64,000 bases of DNA from Bacillota bacterium (GCA_023425025.1 JAFADG010000004.1:1-64000), one strand, 5' to 3'. Positions 51,301 through 61,058 are shown, counted from the first letter of the stretch. Numbers and translations are program-made. Notes: generated by a model from the letters alone, not told the origin.

Positions 51301-52233
51301 TCAATAGATTTCATCCAGTTTTCTACTGATAATGTTATAGGCGATGGTAATTGCGCCAATGATGCCTGCGCAAACGATGCTGGCCGCGGCGCCATATCCG
51401 TACTGCGGCACAAATGTGCCCGCCAGATCGGCTGCCGGATAGTACAGATTGTAAATATACAAAAACATGACATTGGTCCGGTCAAAAGGACCGCCGCCGG
51501 TCATTACCATAATGCTTTGAAAATCCTGAAATCCTGCCAGAATAGCCAGCATCAGGATCGTCTTGAGCACCGGGCCGAGCATGGGCAGAGTGATGGAAAA
51601 CATTTTGCGAAGGGGGCCTGCGCCGTCAATGTCCGCCGATTCATACATTTCCATCGGTACCTGCTGCAAACCCGCCAGAAAATACACCATATAGTTGCCC
51701 AGTCCGCCCCATACGGCCACCACAATGACCGTGAGAATCGCCAGATCCTTCCCCAGCCAGTTCAGCGGCGCCGCGATCAACCCCGACTCCAGCATATATT
51801 TGTTGATCTGCCCGTTATACAGGTTGAACAGCAGGTAAAACACCAGCGCCATCACGGCCGAGCTCATGATAGTGGGGGAAAATATGGCGGCCTGTATCAC
51901 GCCATATACGCGCTTGCGGTTATTGAGCAAAACCGCTACCGCAAAGGCCAGCGGAACAACCAGGAGGATTTTACCGCCCGCATATAGGAAGGTGGTCTTA
52001 ATTGCCATCCAGAACTTGGGGTCCCGGGTGAACAAACGCACAAAGTTGGCTGCGCCAACAAACTTTTCGGCATAGCGCCCGTCATACTCATAAAACATGT
52101 AGCGCAGCGCCCAGATGACCGGATACACCGACATCATCAGAAAGAGAATCAGATTGGGCGCAAGCATGCCGTAAATCTGCCCAAGCCCTCTGTGGCGAGA
52201 CCTCGAAAGCTTTCTTTCCTGAGACTTCTCCAT
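51301..52233 (-). CDS. CUT1 sugar ABC transporter permease (MalF/UgpA-like)
   Basis: The 310-residue protein has six membrane segments (first YGMLAPNLILFLMMSVYPVI) and the EAA loop PMEMYESADIDGAGPLRKMF. ATG 52233 has GGAGG 7 bases upstream. It is the partner of the preceding-listed permease, and both serve the binding protein encoded at 52331-53689. Confidence 0.9.
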   Translation of the reverse strand: MEKSQERKLSRSRHRGLGQIYGMLAPNLILFLMMSVYPVIWALRYMFYEYDGRYAEKFVGAANFVRLFTRDPKFWMAIKTTFLYAGGKILLVVPLAFAVAVLLNNRKRVYGVIQAAIFSPTIMSSAVMALVFYLLFNLYNGQINKYMLESGLIAAPLNWLGKDLAILTVIVVAVWGGLGNYMVYFLAGLQQVPMEMYESADIDGAGPLRKMFSITLPMLGPVLKTILMLAILAGFQDFQSIMVMTGGGPFDRTNVMFLYIYNLYYPAADLAGTFVPQYGYGAAASIVCAGIIGAITIAYNIISRKLDEIY

Positions 52234-52272
52234 TTGCACACCTCCGGGTATTGGCGCATTTACAATAAATCA

Positions 52273-52310
52273 GGGTGGGGAAGGAAGCATGTGCGTCCCT
52301 TGCCCCACCC
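52273..52310 (-). terminator. Stem-loop between binding-protein and permease genes
   Basis: GGGTGGGG (52273-52280) pairs with CCCCACCC (52303-52310), extended inward by AAGG/CCTT across one bulged base. It lies between the stop of the binding-protein gene and the permease start, matching the arrangement in the other transporter operons of the window. Confidence 0.65.
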
Positions 52311-52330
52311 CGGTCATGAGTTGCCTTCAA

Positions 52331-53689
52331 TCATTCAACCGCGGTTCCCGCCGGATCGGCCGGATGAAAGTTCGGGTACTGGATACGAACTTGCGTTCCA
52401 TCGGCAATGGCTTTATCATACGCGGCATTGTAGCGGACGTTCAGATCTTCAATCACGGCGTCCACGTCATCCCGCAGGCCGAAGATAATATCGCCGAAAT
52501 CTTTGCCCCAATCGTTGCCTTCGGGGACGATGCCCTTGGGCTCCGGCGGCCAGATTTTGTCGGTAGGCTGTACGGCAATATACGGAACCTTCTCTATGGA
52601 TTCAGGCGGGGTAACGCCATCGATGGCAGCCTCCACCACCACTACGCCCAGGCCCTGGGAATAGTATTCGCTAATCAGTTCCTTGGAATAGAACATCTTC
52701 AGTACTTCCCAGGCGGCTTCCTTGTTGGGGCACCGTTCTGAAATGGCAAACCATGTGCCGGCGGACAGATCCTGGCTGCCGATAACATTGCCGTCGACCG
52801 AGGGAAGGGGCGCATACTGCCAGTTGACGGCGGTGGGGAATTGCTTGGTATAGACACCCCATTCAGAGTGGTTGTACGTCATGTACATGCCGATCTTGCC
52901 ATCGGCGAACTGGGTCCGCAGGGGATCGATCTCCAATTGCTCACATCCGGGGAATGCGGCATTGCTGGTAAAAATCTCACGCATGGCCTCAATCACCGGC
53001 TTATAGCAGGAGAAGTCATATTTGCCCTGTGTGTAATCAAAGCCCAGCTTTACCGGAGCGCCGCTGAGCGAAGGCGCCCACTGAACACCGCGGGTCAGCC
53101 CATTGCTGGGGTTTTTCAGGGGAAGCGCAAAGCCATAGATGCCCTCGCCGCTCAGCTTCTCGGAAATCAGCTTGGCATCGGCCACCAGTTCTGCCAGTGT
53201 GGACGGAGGGTTGGCAATGCCCACGCGGTCAAAGATATCCTTGTTGTATACAAGACGGGTAGTGGTTCCTGTGGCCGGCAGGGACACGATTTTGCTGCCA
53301 AACCTGTTCCAGTTCTCCACAAAGGCGCTTTCGCCAAAGAAAGCCTTCTCTTCCTCGGTGAGGAAGGGGGAAAGGTCAGCCAGCTTGTCCTGATAAATCA
53401 CATTGATATTATTGGTGGTGGTTACCAGGATGTCCGGCAGCTCGTTGGTGGAAGCCGCCATATCAATGGTCTGCGGGTAGTTGTCGGAATAGATCTGGTA
53501 ATCGATCCGGATCTTTCCTTCATGCGCCTTGTTGAAAGCATCTACCTTGCCGGTCATGAATTCCTGATCATGGCGGTCCTTCGTCCAGACAACGATTTCT
53601 ACCGCCTTGCCCTCAGCCACGGCTGAAAGCGTGGCAAACATTACCACAAGCATCGATAGCACGAGAACCGCTGAGACTAATTTTTTCAT
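52331..53689 (-). CDS. CUT1 ABC transporter sugar-binding protein
   Basis: The 452-residue protein has signal peptide KKLVSAVLVLSMLVVMFATL (cleavage near AVA-EG). The family 1 solute-binding blocks include AASTNELPDILVTTTNN, FADGKIGMYMTYNHSEWGVY and GSQDLSAGTWFAISERCPNK. There is no lipobox cysteine. AGGGAGGG precedes the ATG. It is shorter than the other two sugar-binding proteins in the window and belongs to the classic MalE-like class. Context (heparinase-like lyase, GH130) suggests an acidic or mannose-containing oligosaccharide. Confidence 0.9.
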   Translation of the reverse strand: MKKLVSAVLVLSMLVVMFATLSAVAEGKAVEIVVWTKDRHDQEFMTGKVDAFNKAHEGKIRIDYQIYSDNYPQTIDMAASTNELPDILVTTTNNINVIYQDKLADLSPFLTEEEKAFFGESAFVENWNRFGSKIVSLPATGTTTRLVYNKDIFDRVGIANPPSTLAELVADAKLISEKLSGEGIYGFALPLKNPSNGLTRGVQWAPSLSGAPVKLGFDYTQGKYDFSCYKPVIEAMREIFTSNAAFPGCEQLEIDPLRTQFADGKIGMYMTYNHSEWGVYTKQFPTAVNWQYAPLPSVDGNVIGSQDLSAGTWFAISERCPNKEAAWEVLKMFYSKELISEYYSQGLGVVVVEAAIDGVTPPESIEKVPYIAVQPTDKIWPPEPKGIVPEGNDWGKDFGDIIFGLRDDVDAVIEDLNVRYNAAYDKAIADGTQVRIQYPNFHPADPAGTAVE

Positions 53690-53840
53690 GCAGAGACCCT
53701 CCCTTGTTATTTTTCTTTGCGTACAGGAAATGCCCTGTCCGCTTTGCTGCATTTATTGTAATAAAGATATTTATCAGAATGAATAGAATTTTCTTAGGAT
53801 ATATGTTCGATTTTGATCGAAGTTCAAGCATGCGGCGCAA

Positions 53841-54824
53841 TCAGCGCTTTTGTGTGCACAGCGCAAGCAAATCGTTCACATCAGCCGTCGCCAGACATTC
53901 TACCGTATCAGATGCACCGTAGTAAATCTTCACTTCGCCGCTGTCCTCCAATATCATGCCGCCGGGGAAAATGACGTCGCTGCGGAACCCGTCCAGCTCA
54001 TAAGGCGCTTGCGGCGCCAGCAGCGGTGATTTGCTCATGCCGATAACGCGGGAAGGATCATCCGTATCCAGGAGCATAATGCCGGCGGTATACCGCTTTT
54101 GCCAGCGATCCTCCCAGCCGTTTTTCCCGCGTGTTTTATCAATGTCCACAGCATGAAACAGCGTCAGCCAGCCCTTGGGCGTCTTTACGGGAGGGGCCGC
54201 GGGACCGATCTTGTCATTGGCGAAGGGCACATCCTCCACCGCCAGCACCAGGGAGCTATCTCCCCAGTAGGCAAGGTCCGGCGAGGCGGACAGCCAGGTA
54301 TCAAAGCGGTCCACATTGCCGCGGCTGTATACGGTGAAGGGCCGTTCCAGGCGAATGTATCTGCCGCCGACTTTTTCAGGGAAAAGCACCATGTTGCGGT
54401 TGTCGGGAATAGACAGGCTGAGAATATCGTAGTGGTAAAAGTCCTCCGTACAGGCAATTCCCCCGCGCAGACCATGTCTGGTATCCATCGCGAAGCAAAT
54501 ATACACCCTGCCTTCCAGCACTGTCAGGCGTGGGTCGTAAACGCGGCTGATCTCCTCATCCTTTATCTGCCAGCAAGGCGCAGGCGCGGGCGTCCACCCA
54601 ATGCCGTCCGGGCTTGTGGCAAAACCCAGATTCGTTCCCCGAAAGCAATTACCGCCGCTGTAGCCGTAGTCGTTGCGGAATACCATTACATACTGGCCTT
54701 GATACTTGGCGACACCCGCATTGAATATCAGCTCGCTGTCATAGGGAATGTCCTTTTTGCAGAGTATGGGATTCCCGGGAAAGCGGCGTATGACCTGGCT
54801 GCCGTTCAACAGGGGAAGCATCAT
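53841..54824 (-). CDS. GH130-like glycoside phosphorylase or hydrolase
   Basis: The 327-residue protein has a five-bladed propeller signature: FPGNPILCKKDIPYDSELIF, FNAGVAKYQGQYVMVFRNDY and ISRVYDPRLTVLEGRVYICF, where the Asp in YDPR is the usual catalytic position. GPAAPPVKTPKGWLTLFHAV and SDVIFPGGMILEDSGEVKIY complete the pattern. GH130 enzymes phosphorolyse or hydrolyse beta-mannosides. ATG 54824 has AAGGAGG 9 bases upstream. No signal peptide is present, so it acts on imported sugar. Confidence 0.85.
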   Translation of the reverse strand: MMLPLLNGSQVIRRFPGNPILCKKDIPYDSELIFNAGVAKYQGQYVMVFRNDYGYSGGNCFRGTNLGFATSPDGIGWTPAPAPCWQIKDEEISRVYDPRLTVLEGRVYICFAMDTRHGLRGGIACTEDFYHYDILSLSIPDNRNMVLFPEKVGGRYIRLERPFTVYSRGNVDRFDTWLSASPDLAYWGDSSLVLAVEDVPFANDKIGPAAPPVKTPKGWLTLFHAVDIDKTRGKNGWEDRWQKRYTAGIMLLDTDDPSRVIGMSKSPLLAPQAPYELDGFRSDVIFPGGMILEDSGEVKIYYGASDTVECLATADVNDLLALCTQKR

Positions 54825-54874
54825 GATAAACCCCTCCTTATTGGGATGATCCGGCAATTATAAGATCCAAAAAA

Positions 54875-56209
54875 TTACACGATATACCCGCCATATGCGC
54901 GAATCCTTTCCCTTAGCGCCCGGATATCCACTTTGCGCGTCATGCCCTCCCCGCGGGCGGCCATCGCGGCGGCAATGCCTGCCGCTTCGCCCATGACAAA
55001 ACAGGCAGGCATCACACGGATCGCTCCCTGCATCGCCCTGTCCGCGCTGATGGTCTTGCCCGCAACCAATACATTATCCAAGGCTGCGGGCAGCAGGCAC
55101 CTGTAGGGAATACCGTGAGATTCTCCCTCGGCATACCGTCCGTATTTGCCTTCGGGCTCTATCCTGAAAGCGGAATTCCCCTGGGCAGCTTCTTCCCGGG
55201 TCAGATGAATATCTATATAATAACATGAACGGCCTATCTCATCAGGGAAGGACTGGCGCTGCGCATAATCCTCCTTGGTAAGGCAATAGTCCCCCGCAAT
55301 GCGCCGTGACTCCCGCGTGCCCATCAGCGCCCCAGTGGCCATCAGATGGGCATTGGCAAAGCTGTCGGGTACATTTTCCTTTAGTGCCCGGACAAGCTCC
55401 CTTACAAGTTTTCGGCCCTTGGGCATAGCCTGGGAAAGGGATACGGCATCGGTGCCATCCACCTCCCACAGGTGCCCCGCATTAAAGCCCACAATCCCCG
55501 GGCCACCCAGTTGATTGCACAAATGGGTATCAGGGATCAGTGGGTATTTGCCGGATGCCACAATATCATAAATGGGACTGTCTTTGTACATGGGATGGAG
55601 CTTTGGGCTGTTCAGATAAGCATAAGTATCCACGTTGGCCAGCGTAAAACACAGGGTGGCCGGCTGCAGGTCTCCACCGGCATCGCCTTTATGAAAATCC
55701 GCGCCGGCCCATGCCGCCAGATCGGCATCTCCGGTACAATCGACAAAGAGCCTGGCGGTATACAGTGAAAGGCCGTCCTTGTTGGCGATCAAAATACCTT
55801 CCGCTTGCCGTTCATCCCGCATGTGCACGCCGCAGAAAGTAGAGAAGAAAAGGATTTCCGCGCCTGAATCCATGACCAGGTCATCCATCACAACCTTCAG
55901 GTGTTCCGGGTCGGCCGCCACCCACCGGGTGTCCTCCGGGTGAATATGCGGGAGCGCTTTTTTAGTCTCTTCCAAAATGCGCTCCGCCAGCCCGGCATAC
56001 ACCAGCCTCCGGCCATCCGCATATGGCGCAAACACAGAAACAAGGCCGTTGGTAGCCATCCCGCCAAGACATCCGGTTTGCTCTATCAGTAGTGTCCGTG
56101 CGCCTTCCCGGGCAGACGCGGCAGCCGCGGTGACCCCGGCCGGTCCGCCTCCAAGAACAATGACATCATAGCCGGAACGGACCGGCAGCTGCATTGCAAC
56201 ATCAATCAT
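54875..56209 (-). CDS. FAD-dependent oxidoreductase (FAD_oxidored family)
   Basis: The 444-residue protein has a dinucleotide-binding start YDVIVLGGGPAGVTAAAASA and the family block EQTGCLGGMATNGLVSVFAP, with the C-L-G-G-x-x-T motif common in this group. LFVDCTGDADLAAWAGA and a final AGKTISADRAMQGAIRVMPA bind FAD. It may oxidise a sugar or sugar-derived group in the same catabolic route; no substrate is known for close relatives. It is the first gene of the leftward operon, with AGGAGG 11 bases before ATG 56209; ATG 56194 is an alternative. Confidence 0.85.
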   Translation of the reverse strand: MIDVAMQLPVRSGYDVIVLGGGPAGVTAAAASAREGARTLLIEQTGCLGGMATNGLVSVFAPYADGRRLVYAGLAERILEETKKALPHIHPEDTRWVAADPEHLKVVMDDLVMDSGAEILFFSTFCGVHMRDERQAEGILIANKDGLSLYTARLFVDCTGDADLAAWAGADFHKGDAGGDLQPATLCFTLANVDTYAYLNSPKLHPMYKDSPIYDIVASGKYPLIPDTHLCNQLGGPGIVGFNAGHLWEVDGTDAVSLSQAMPKGRKLVRELVRALKENVPDSFANAHLMATGALMGTRESRRIAGDYCLTKEDYAQRQSFPDEIGRSCYYIDIHLTREEAAQGNSAFRIEPEGKYGRYAEGESHGIPYRCLLPAALDNVLVAGKTISADRAMQGAIRVMPACFVMGEAAGIAAAMAARGEGMTRKVDIRALRERIRAYGGYIV

Positions 56210-56501
56210 GAATATAAGCGCCTCCTTGGTTGGTGTGCTGCACGTCCTTGCAGGTCCCCGTCATTCCTTACGCGTTGGATACCCGCTGTAAGCGCAACGC
56301 CTTCAAATGTTCTGTGCATCTCAATGCGTTTATTGTATAGGCTTTTATCGGGAAGCGGAAGCAAAAATACAAAGGGTTTATGTATAAGATTCTTAGGATC
56401 GATGTTCATTTCTCTCTACTTGCATTTTCACTTGCGAAACGATAGGATAATAATATCGTTTGCGCCGTTTATCCATATGCAAGTAAGAGGTGGATGCCGT
56501 C
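56210..56501. promoter_or_regulatory. Divergent control region of the lyase operon and the second YesM/YesN pair
   Basis: No gene is seen. AAACGAT (56437-56443) and ATCGTTT (56455-56461) form an inverted repeat with an A/T-rich centre near the kinase start. On the minus strand TATACAAT-like sequence near 56332-56339 could be the -10 of the leftward operon. GAGGTG at 56487-56492 serves the kinase. Confidence 0.4.
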
Positions 56502-58331
56502 ATGAAACTTCGCAACAAGATTGCGTTTGTCAGTATATTGCTGATACTGTTTGTCACAGTGTCCACCCAAGCATTTTATTACGCCTATACTTTTCGGCAA
56601 ACCATGGAATCTACCATCAATGCCAGCATAGATACATCGCGCCTGCTGTCGGAATACATGGACAGCCGTCTGCGCAGTGTGATACGCAGCGTATTCAACA
56701 CTATGAACGCAGATATTTTCAGCTTTGGCCAAAATTCAAATTTTGTGAGATACATGCTCAGCGGAAACCCGGCTGCCTACGCTGCGGCCGTGACCGAGGT
56801 CTCCAATGAACTCAATATCCTGCGCTTGAGCAACGACTTTATTGCATCTGTCTATGTGCACACCGTTCGGGGAGACTTTATTGACAATACGCTGGTGCGT
56901 AAGATAGATTTTGACGAAAACAGCAAAAGCACCAATCCGCCTTTAGGCGCCGATCAGCCGGGACAATATTGGGGCGACCGGGAAATGGAAAGCCTGTACC
57001 GCTATCAAAGCGAAAGCATTCCGCTGGTTCTGGCATTCCAGCCGGGGTACTATAACCAATTGATTCATGTCGTAGTGGCGCTGCATAAGGAGCGCATCCT
57101 GAATTATGCCAGGAACCTGGTCACCTTTGACGAAGGCAACGTGTTCATTTACCACCGTGATACGGGTAACATCTTGATGAGCATCAATGGCCTTGGCGTA
57201 GACAATCTTACGCAGGATTCCTTTTTAAGGGACACGCAAGGGCAGAGTGGGCCGGGATATCTCAAGGTCCAGGGAAAGAATGACGCTTACTACCTGTTTT
57301 TAAATGATTCCGCCTTCAGCCCATGGGTAACGGTGACCGTTCGCAGTCAAAAGGAAATGTTTTCAAGCTTGACTGCAGCTACCCGCGTATCCGTTGGCAT
57401 AGCAGCCATCAGCGCGTTTATGTGCATATGGGCGGCCATTGTTCTGGCCCGTTCAGTTACCCGCCCCTTGCAGCGGCTGGAAAAAACCATGCAGAAGGTA
57501 TCCGGGAAAAATTTTGACATCCATTTTGAGTATGCCAAGCAAGATGAGATAGGCGCGCTGGGTCGCAAATTCAATTTCATGATTGATGAAATCAAAAGCC
57601 TGATCGGGCAGCTGAACGAAACCATTCATGAGCTGGAAGAAGAAAAGATACAGGTTCAGAAGGAGCAGGCGCAAAAGCGCAAGGCTGAGCTGAAAGCGCT
57701 GCAAGCTCAAATCAATCCGCACTTTCTGTACAATACGCTCAATTCCATCGTCTGGATGGCCGAACGTGCAGGCGCCAGGGAAATTGGCCAGATGAGCAAG
57801 GCTCTGGGAGCGTTTTTTGAGCTATCCCTCAACAGCGGAAAAGAATGGCTGCCGCTGGAAAAGGAACTGTTGCAGGCGGAAAGCTACCTATCCATCCAGA
57901 AGATGCGTTACCGGGATAAGCTTTCTTACTCGATTGACTGCAGAACTGAATTGAAACAAGTGATGTGCGTCAAGCTGATTGTGCAGCCCCTGGTGGAAAA
58001 CGCCATTTATCACGGAATCAAGGAAAAGGAAGGCATCGGGAAAATTTGGATTTCCGCCGTTTTGCATGAGAATGGCGAGGATATCCTCATCCTTGTCAGC
58101 GATGACGGGCTGGGGATGAGCCGGAAGCAAATAGAACGGCTTAACGAAAAGCTGGCGCACGGCGATCGTGCCGGTGACGATGGCTATGGCATTTTCAACA
58201 TCAATGAACGTATACGCCTGGCCTTTGGCCCGGAATACGGTTTGCGCTATGCGTTGCGTGAGGGCGGAGGAACCACGGTAACTATTGCCATGCCAAAAAT
58301 CACTGCCAATGAGGTGGAGATGGATGTATAA
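56502..58331 (+). CDS. YesM-type sensor histidine kinase
   Basis: The 609-residue protein has membrane helices at about residues 7-27 and 296-318 around an extracellular sensor, then HAMP (SVTRPLQRLEKTMQKVSGKN) and a long coiled coil. His407 lies in QINPHFLYNTLNSIVW, the N-box is LVENAIYHGI, and the G-box area is SDDGLGMSRKQIERL. ATG 56502 has GAGGTG 9 bases upstream; GTG 56490 is less likely. The last 8 bases overlap the response-regulator gene. It probably senses the glycan taken up by the divergent operon. Confidence 0.92.
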   Translation: MKLRNKIAFVSILLILFVTVSTQAFYYAYTFRQTMESTINASIDTSRLLSEYMDSRLRSVIRSVFNTMNADIFSFGQNSNFVRYMLSGNPAAYAAAVTEVSNELNILRLSNDFIASVYVHTVRGDFIDNTLVRKIDFDENSKSTNPPLGADQPGQYWGDREMESLYRYQSESIPLVLAFQPGYYNQLIHVVVALHKERILNYARNLVTFDEGNVFIYHRDTGNILMSINGLGVDNLTQDSFLRDTQGQSGPGYLKVQGKNDAYYLFLNDSAFSPWVTVTVRSQKEMFSSLTAATRVSVGIAAISAFMCIWAAIVLARSVTRPLQRLEKTMQKVSGKNFDIHFEYAKQDEIGALGRKFNFMIDEIKSLIGQLNETIHELEEEKIQVQKEQAQKRKAELKALQAQINPHFLYNTLNSIVWMAERAGAREIGQMSKALGAFFELSLNSGKEWLPLEKELLQAESYLSIQKMRYRDKLSYSIDCRTELKQVMCVKLIVQPLVENAIYHGIKEKEGIGKIWISAVLHENGEDILILVSDDGLGMSRKQIERLNEKLAHGDRAGDDGYGIFNINERIRLAFGPEYGLRYALREGGGTTVTIAMPKITANEVEMDV

Positions 58332-59949
58332 GGTTGTCATCGCGGAAGATGAGCTTCTGATACGGGAAGGCATTGCGGATTTTATACGCAGCCTGGGGAA
58401 AGAGTATACAGTATGCGGTACTGCCGGGGACGGGGAAGCAGCACTTCGCTTGATAAAGGCCCTTGATCCCGACATATTGATCACCGATATATTCATGCCC
58501 CACATGGACGGGCTGGAGTTGATCTCACAGTGCTATGAGCGCAATCCTGATATGAAGGTGATTATTGTCAGCGGGCACAGCGAGTTTCAATATGCCCAAC
58601 GCGCAATGCGCATGGGCGTATCCGCATACTTGCTCAAGCCGGTACTGCCGGAAGAAATTGAAAAAGCGATGCGCCAAATCAAGCGTGAGCTGCTTAAGCG
58701 AGAAAACTTTCTGCGCAACCTGGAGGAACTGGCGCAAAATTTGCAGGAGAACCTGCCGGCGCTTAGAGAGCGGTATCTGGAGCGCTTGGTCAACGGTCTG
58801 ATTCGCGGCGAGTCTATCAAGGAACGCGCCGAATTTTTTGGCCTTGATTTTTCCGGAAGCTTGTTCTGTACAGTATTGATCAAGCTAAGCCGCAACGCCA
58901 GCGATCAGTACGAAGCACGCGAACAGGAGTTGACGGAAGTGTTGATCCTGCGCATTGCCGATTCCCTCTTTGAGGGAGTGGCAAAAGCCTATCCATTCCT
59001 TGTCCGTCAGCAAAGCATTGCCCTGGTGCTGTGTGTTCGTGAAATGGATGCGGCAATGGCATTCTCGGCCGTTAACCGGGCGGTGCAAAAAATGGTGAAC
59101 AGCTTTCAACGCCACTTTCAGGTAGCCCTGTCTGTGGCTATCGGACGCTTATACCCAAAGCCGGAATCCCTGCCTGATTCCTACCGTGAAGCCGCAGAGG
59201 CGCTGGAGTACACCTTTGGAGAGCGGACATCCATCGTTGTCAACTATGAGGATATCCGCTTGCAAAGCGCGCACCCGGTCGATCGCCCGTCAGGTTTGAT
59301 CACAGAGCTTATGATTTGCATAAAATTCGACGATCTCCCAAAGGTTTTGGAATGGTCGCAAAAAATCTTTGCGCACTATGCGGGACAAAAGGCTGCAAAT
59401 GCCGGGTTGTTAAAGATAGAAATCCTGGAAGTGGCATTATCCATGATGCGCGCCGAAGGCGAGATGATGGAAGGCAAGGCGGGATTTTCCCAAATCAGCC
59501 GGATGCTTTTGTATGAGGATGTGGAAAAAAGCGAAAGCCTTGTGCAGTTAGAACAGGCGTTTGCAGCCTTTGCAAAAAAATGCTGGGAACAATATCAGCA
59601 GCGCAAACTGGGAAGAACGGAACTGACGGCACAAAAGGTACAGGAATACGCGCGAACCTATTATGGAAACGCTGACTTCAGCCTGGACTTTATTGCCTCC
59701 CAATTGTTCATGAGCGTCAATTATCTCCGTCAGATCTTCAAGCAATGCATTGGAGAAAGCTTTGTGGAATACCTGACCCGCGTACGTATGGAAAAAGCCG
59801 CAGGCCTTCTTTTACAGGGAAACCTGCGCATACAGGATATTGCCAGCGCCGTCGGTTATGAAAATCAGCGCTACTTTGCGATCTGCTTTAAAAAATACCA
59901 CCAGGTTACTCCCAGCGAATACCGGGAAGGCTTCCGGCAGCAGCCATGA
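58324..59949 (+). CDS. YesN-type response regulator with AraC DNA-binding domain
   Basis: The 541-residue protein has a receiver (YKVVIAEDELLIREGIADFI; Asp55 in DILITDIFMPHMDG; Lys in AYLLKPVLP). A GGDEF-like or helical linker region follows (about 150-420), then two helix-turn-helix motifs (FSLDFIASQLFMSVNYLRQI; IQDIASAVGYENQRYFAICF), ending TPSEYREGF. Co-translation with the kinase makes them a pair. The likely target is the divergent lyase/transporter operon. Confidence 0.92.
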   Translation: MYKVVIAEDELLIREGIADFIRSLGKEYTVCGTAGDGEAALRLIKALDPDILITDIFMPHMDGLELISQCYERNPDMKVIIVSGHSEFQYAQRAMRMGVSAYLLKPVLPEEIEKAMRQIKRELLKRENFLRNLEELAQNLQENLPALRERYLERLVNGLIRGESIKERAEFFGLDFSGSLFCTVLIKLSRNASDQYEAREQELTEVLILRIADSLFEGVAKAYPFLVRQQSIALVLCVREMDAAMAFSAVNRAVQKMVNSFQRHFQVALSVAIGRLYPKPESLPDSYREAAEALEYTFGERTSIVVNYEDIRLQSAHPVDRPSGLITELMICIKFDDLPKVLEWSQKIFAHYAGQKAANAGLLKIEILEVALSMMRAEGEMMEGKAGFSQISRMLLYEDVEKSESLVQLEQAFAAFAKKCWEQYQQRKLGRTELTAQKVQEYARTYYGNADFSLDFIASQLFMSVNYLRQIFKQCIGESFVEYLTRVRMEKAAGLLLQGNLRIQDIASAVGYENQRYFAICFKKYHQVTPSEYREGFRQQP

Positions 59950-60133
59950 TACACAAAAACGCATCCATTCCCCCGAAATTGCCGATAAACTGACCGTGAT
60001 CTGGATTGGCGGTGGATACAACCTTCGTGGCCTGCGGGAGTTCAATATGGGCAACGATGTGGTGGCGGCAAAGGCAAACCAATTATATCAAAGGCAAAAC
60101 GGCTTATTTTTGAAATATGGGATAGCTATTTGA
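59950..60133 (+). pseudogene. Remnant of a nucleoside-hydrolase-like gene
   Basis: In the frame ending at 60133 the translation SPEIADKLTVIWIGGGYNLR then GLREFNMGNDVVAAKANQLY matches the central block of nucleoside-hydrolase-like proteins (L-T-V-I-W-I-G-G, E-F-N-x-x-N-D-x-x-A-A). There is no start codon region, no N-terminal D-T-D-x-x-x-D block and no C-terminal part. Only about 55 codons survive, so it is a decayed gene. Confidence 0.55.
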
Positions 60134-60266
60134 AGTAGCGCTTTTTATCCCTATCCTTTTTTCACAGGGCCAAATTCCAATTTGGCGAGGGGATTTGGCA
60201 TAACAAAAAACGATAAACATACATTTTTACAGCATAAACAGAGTATAAGATTTAGGGGGGCCTGAT

Positions 60267-61058
60267 ATGGCGGAGGCTAAAAAGCCTTTAGGGCATACGA
60301 TTTGGTTCAAGGTCATATTGACACTATTGGTATTTGCTCCGGGTTATTCACAAATACCATACAAACAGATTGATACGGCCTCTGTCATTGCTTCTGTTTT
60401 AGCGCATCCGTTGATTATTTCAATACCATGGCTTTTGCCGGTATTCAAGCTGCTGATGCTGTGCGTTATAATCACACCGTTCGTTTTCAGGGGAAAAATG
60501 GAAAAGGTGGTAATCGGTTATTACGCTGTTATATTGGCCGTCGTTGGCGTTTTTCAGAATATGGCGCAGACAGAAGCCTACGGTTTTGTATGGCTGTTGG
60601 GAAATACTTTGATTGAACTTACTGTGCTTGGGTTTTGTGTTTACGATTTGATAAAGGGCAAATCTAAGATTCGGAAGCAATATTTCAACAAAAGGCGTTG
60701 CTGGATCTTGCCCTTGATGCTGCTGGCATATCTAATGCCCTATGCGGTTTCGGATACAGGTACAGTTATCCCGGCATTTACCCTGAACGTACTCTACAAC
60801 GAGGCCGGCGTCACATATTGCATGATAACACCAGTCATTATCGGTGTTTTTCTTTTATTTTCAAAGGGAATGTATAAACCCACGTTATCCATTGTGTCTT
60901 ATGCCGGGCTCGTCTTTGGCCTGTTAAATATGGTGACATGGTTTGGCTCGCAGAGGGAAAGCTGGTGGATGGGAATTCTGCATCTTCCACTTGTGGCTGC
61001 CGCGCTGTATGGTCTCATTATCGCTCATAAAGAAAGACATAATACTTACACAAAATAA
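60267..61058 (+). CDS. Multi-pass membrane protein of unknown function
   Basis: The 263-residue product has about seven hydrophobic helices (such as FKVILTLLVFAPGYSQIPY, PWLLPVFKLLMLCVIITPFV and GILHLPLVAAALYGLIIAHK). No family is recognised. A TAGGGGGG site precedes the ATG and a terminator follows, so it is monocistronic. Its A/T-richer codon use differs from the upstream catabolic genes, which may mark the start of the accessory part of the window. Confidence 0.7.
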   Translation: MAEAKKPLGHTIWFKVILTLLVFAPGYSQIPYKQIDTASVIASVLAHPLIISIPWLLPVFKLLMLCVIITPFVFRGKMEKVVIGYYAVILAVVGVFQNMAQTEAYGFVWLLGNTLIELTVLGFCVYDLIKGKSKIRKQYFNKRRCWILPLMLLAYLMPYAVSDTGTVIPAFTLNVLYNEAGVTYCMITPVIIGVFLLFSKGMYKPTLSIVSYAGLVFGLLNMVTWFGSQRESWWMGILHLPLVAAALYGLIIAHKERHNTYTK

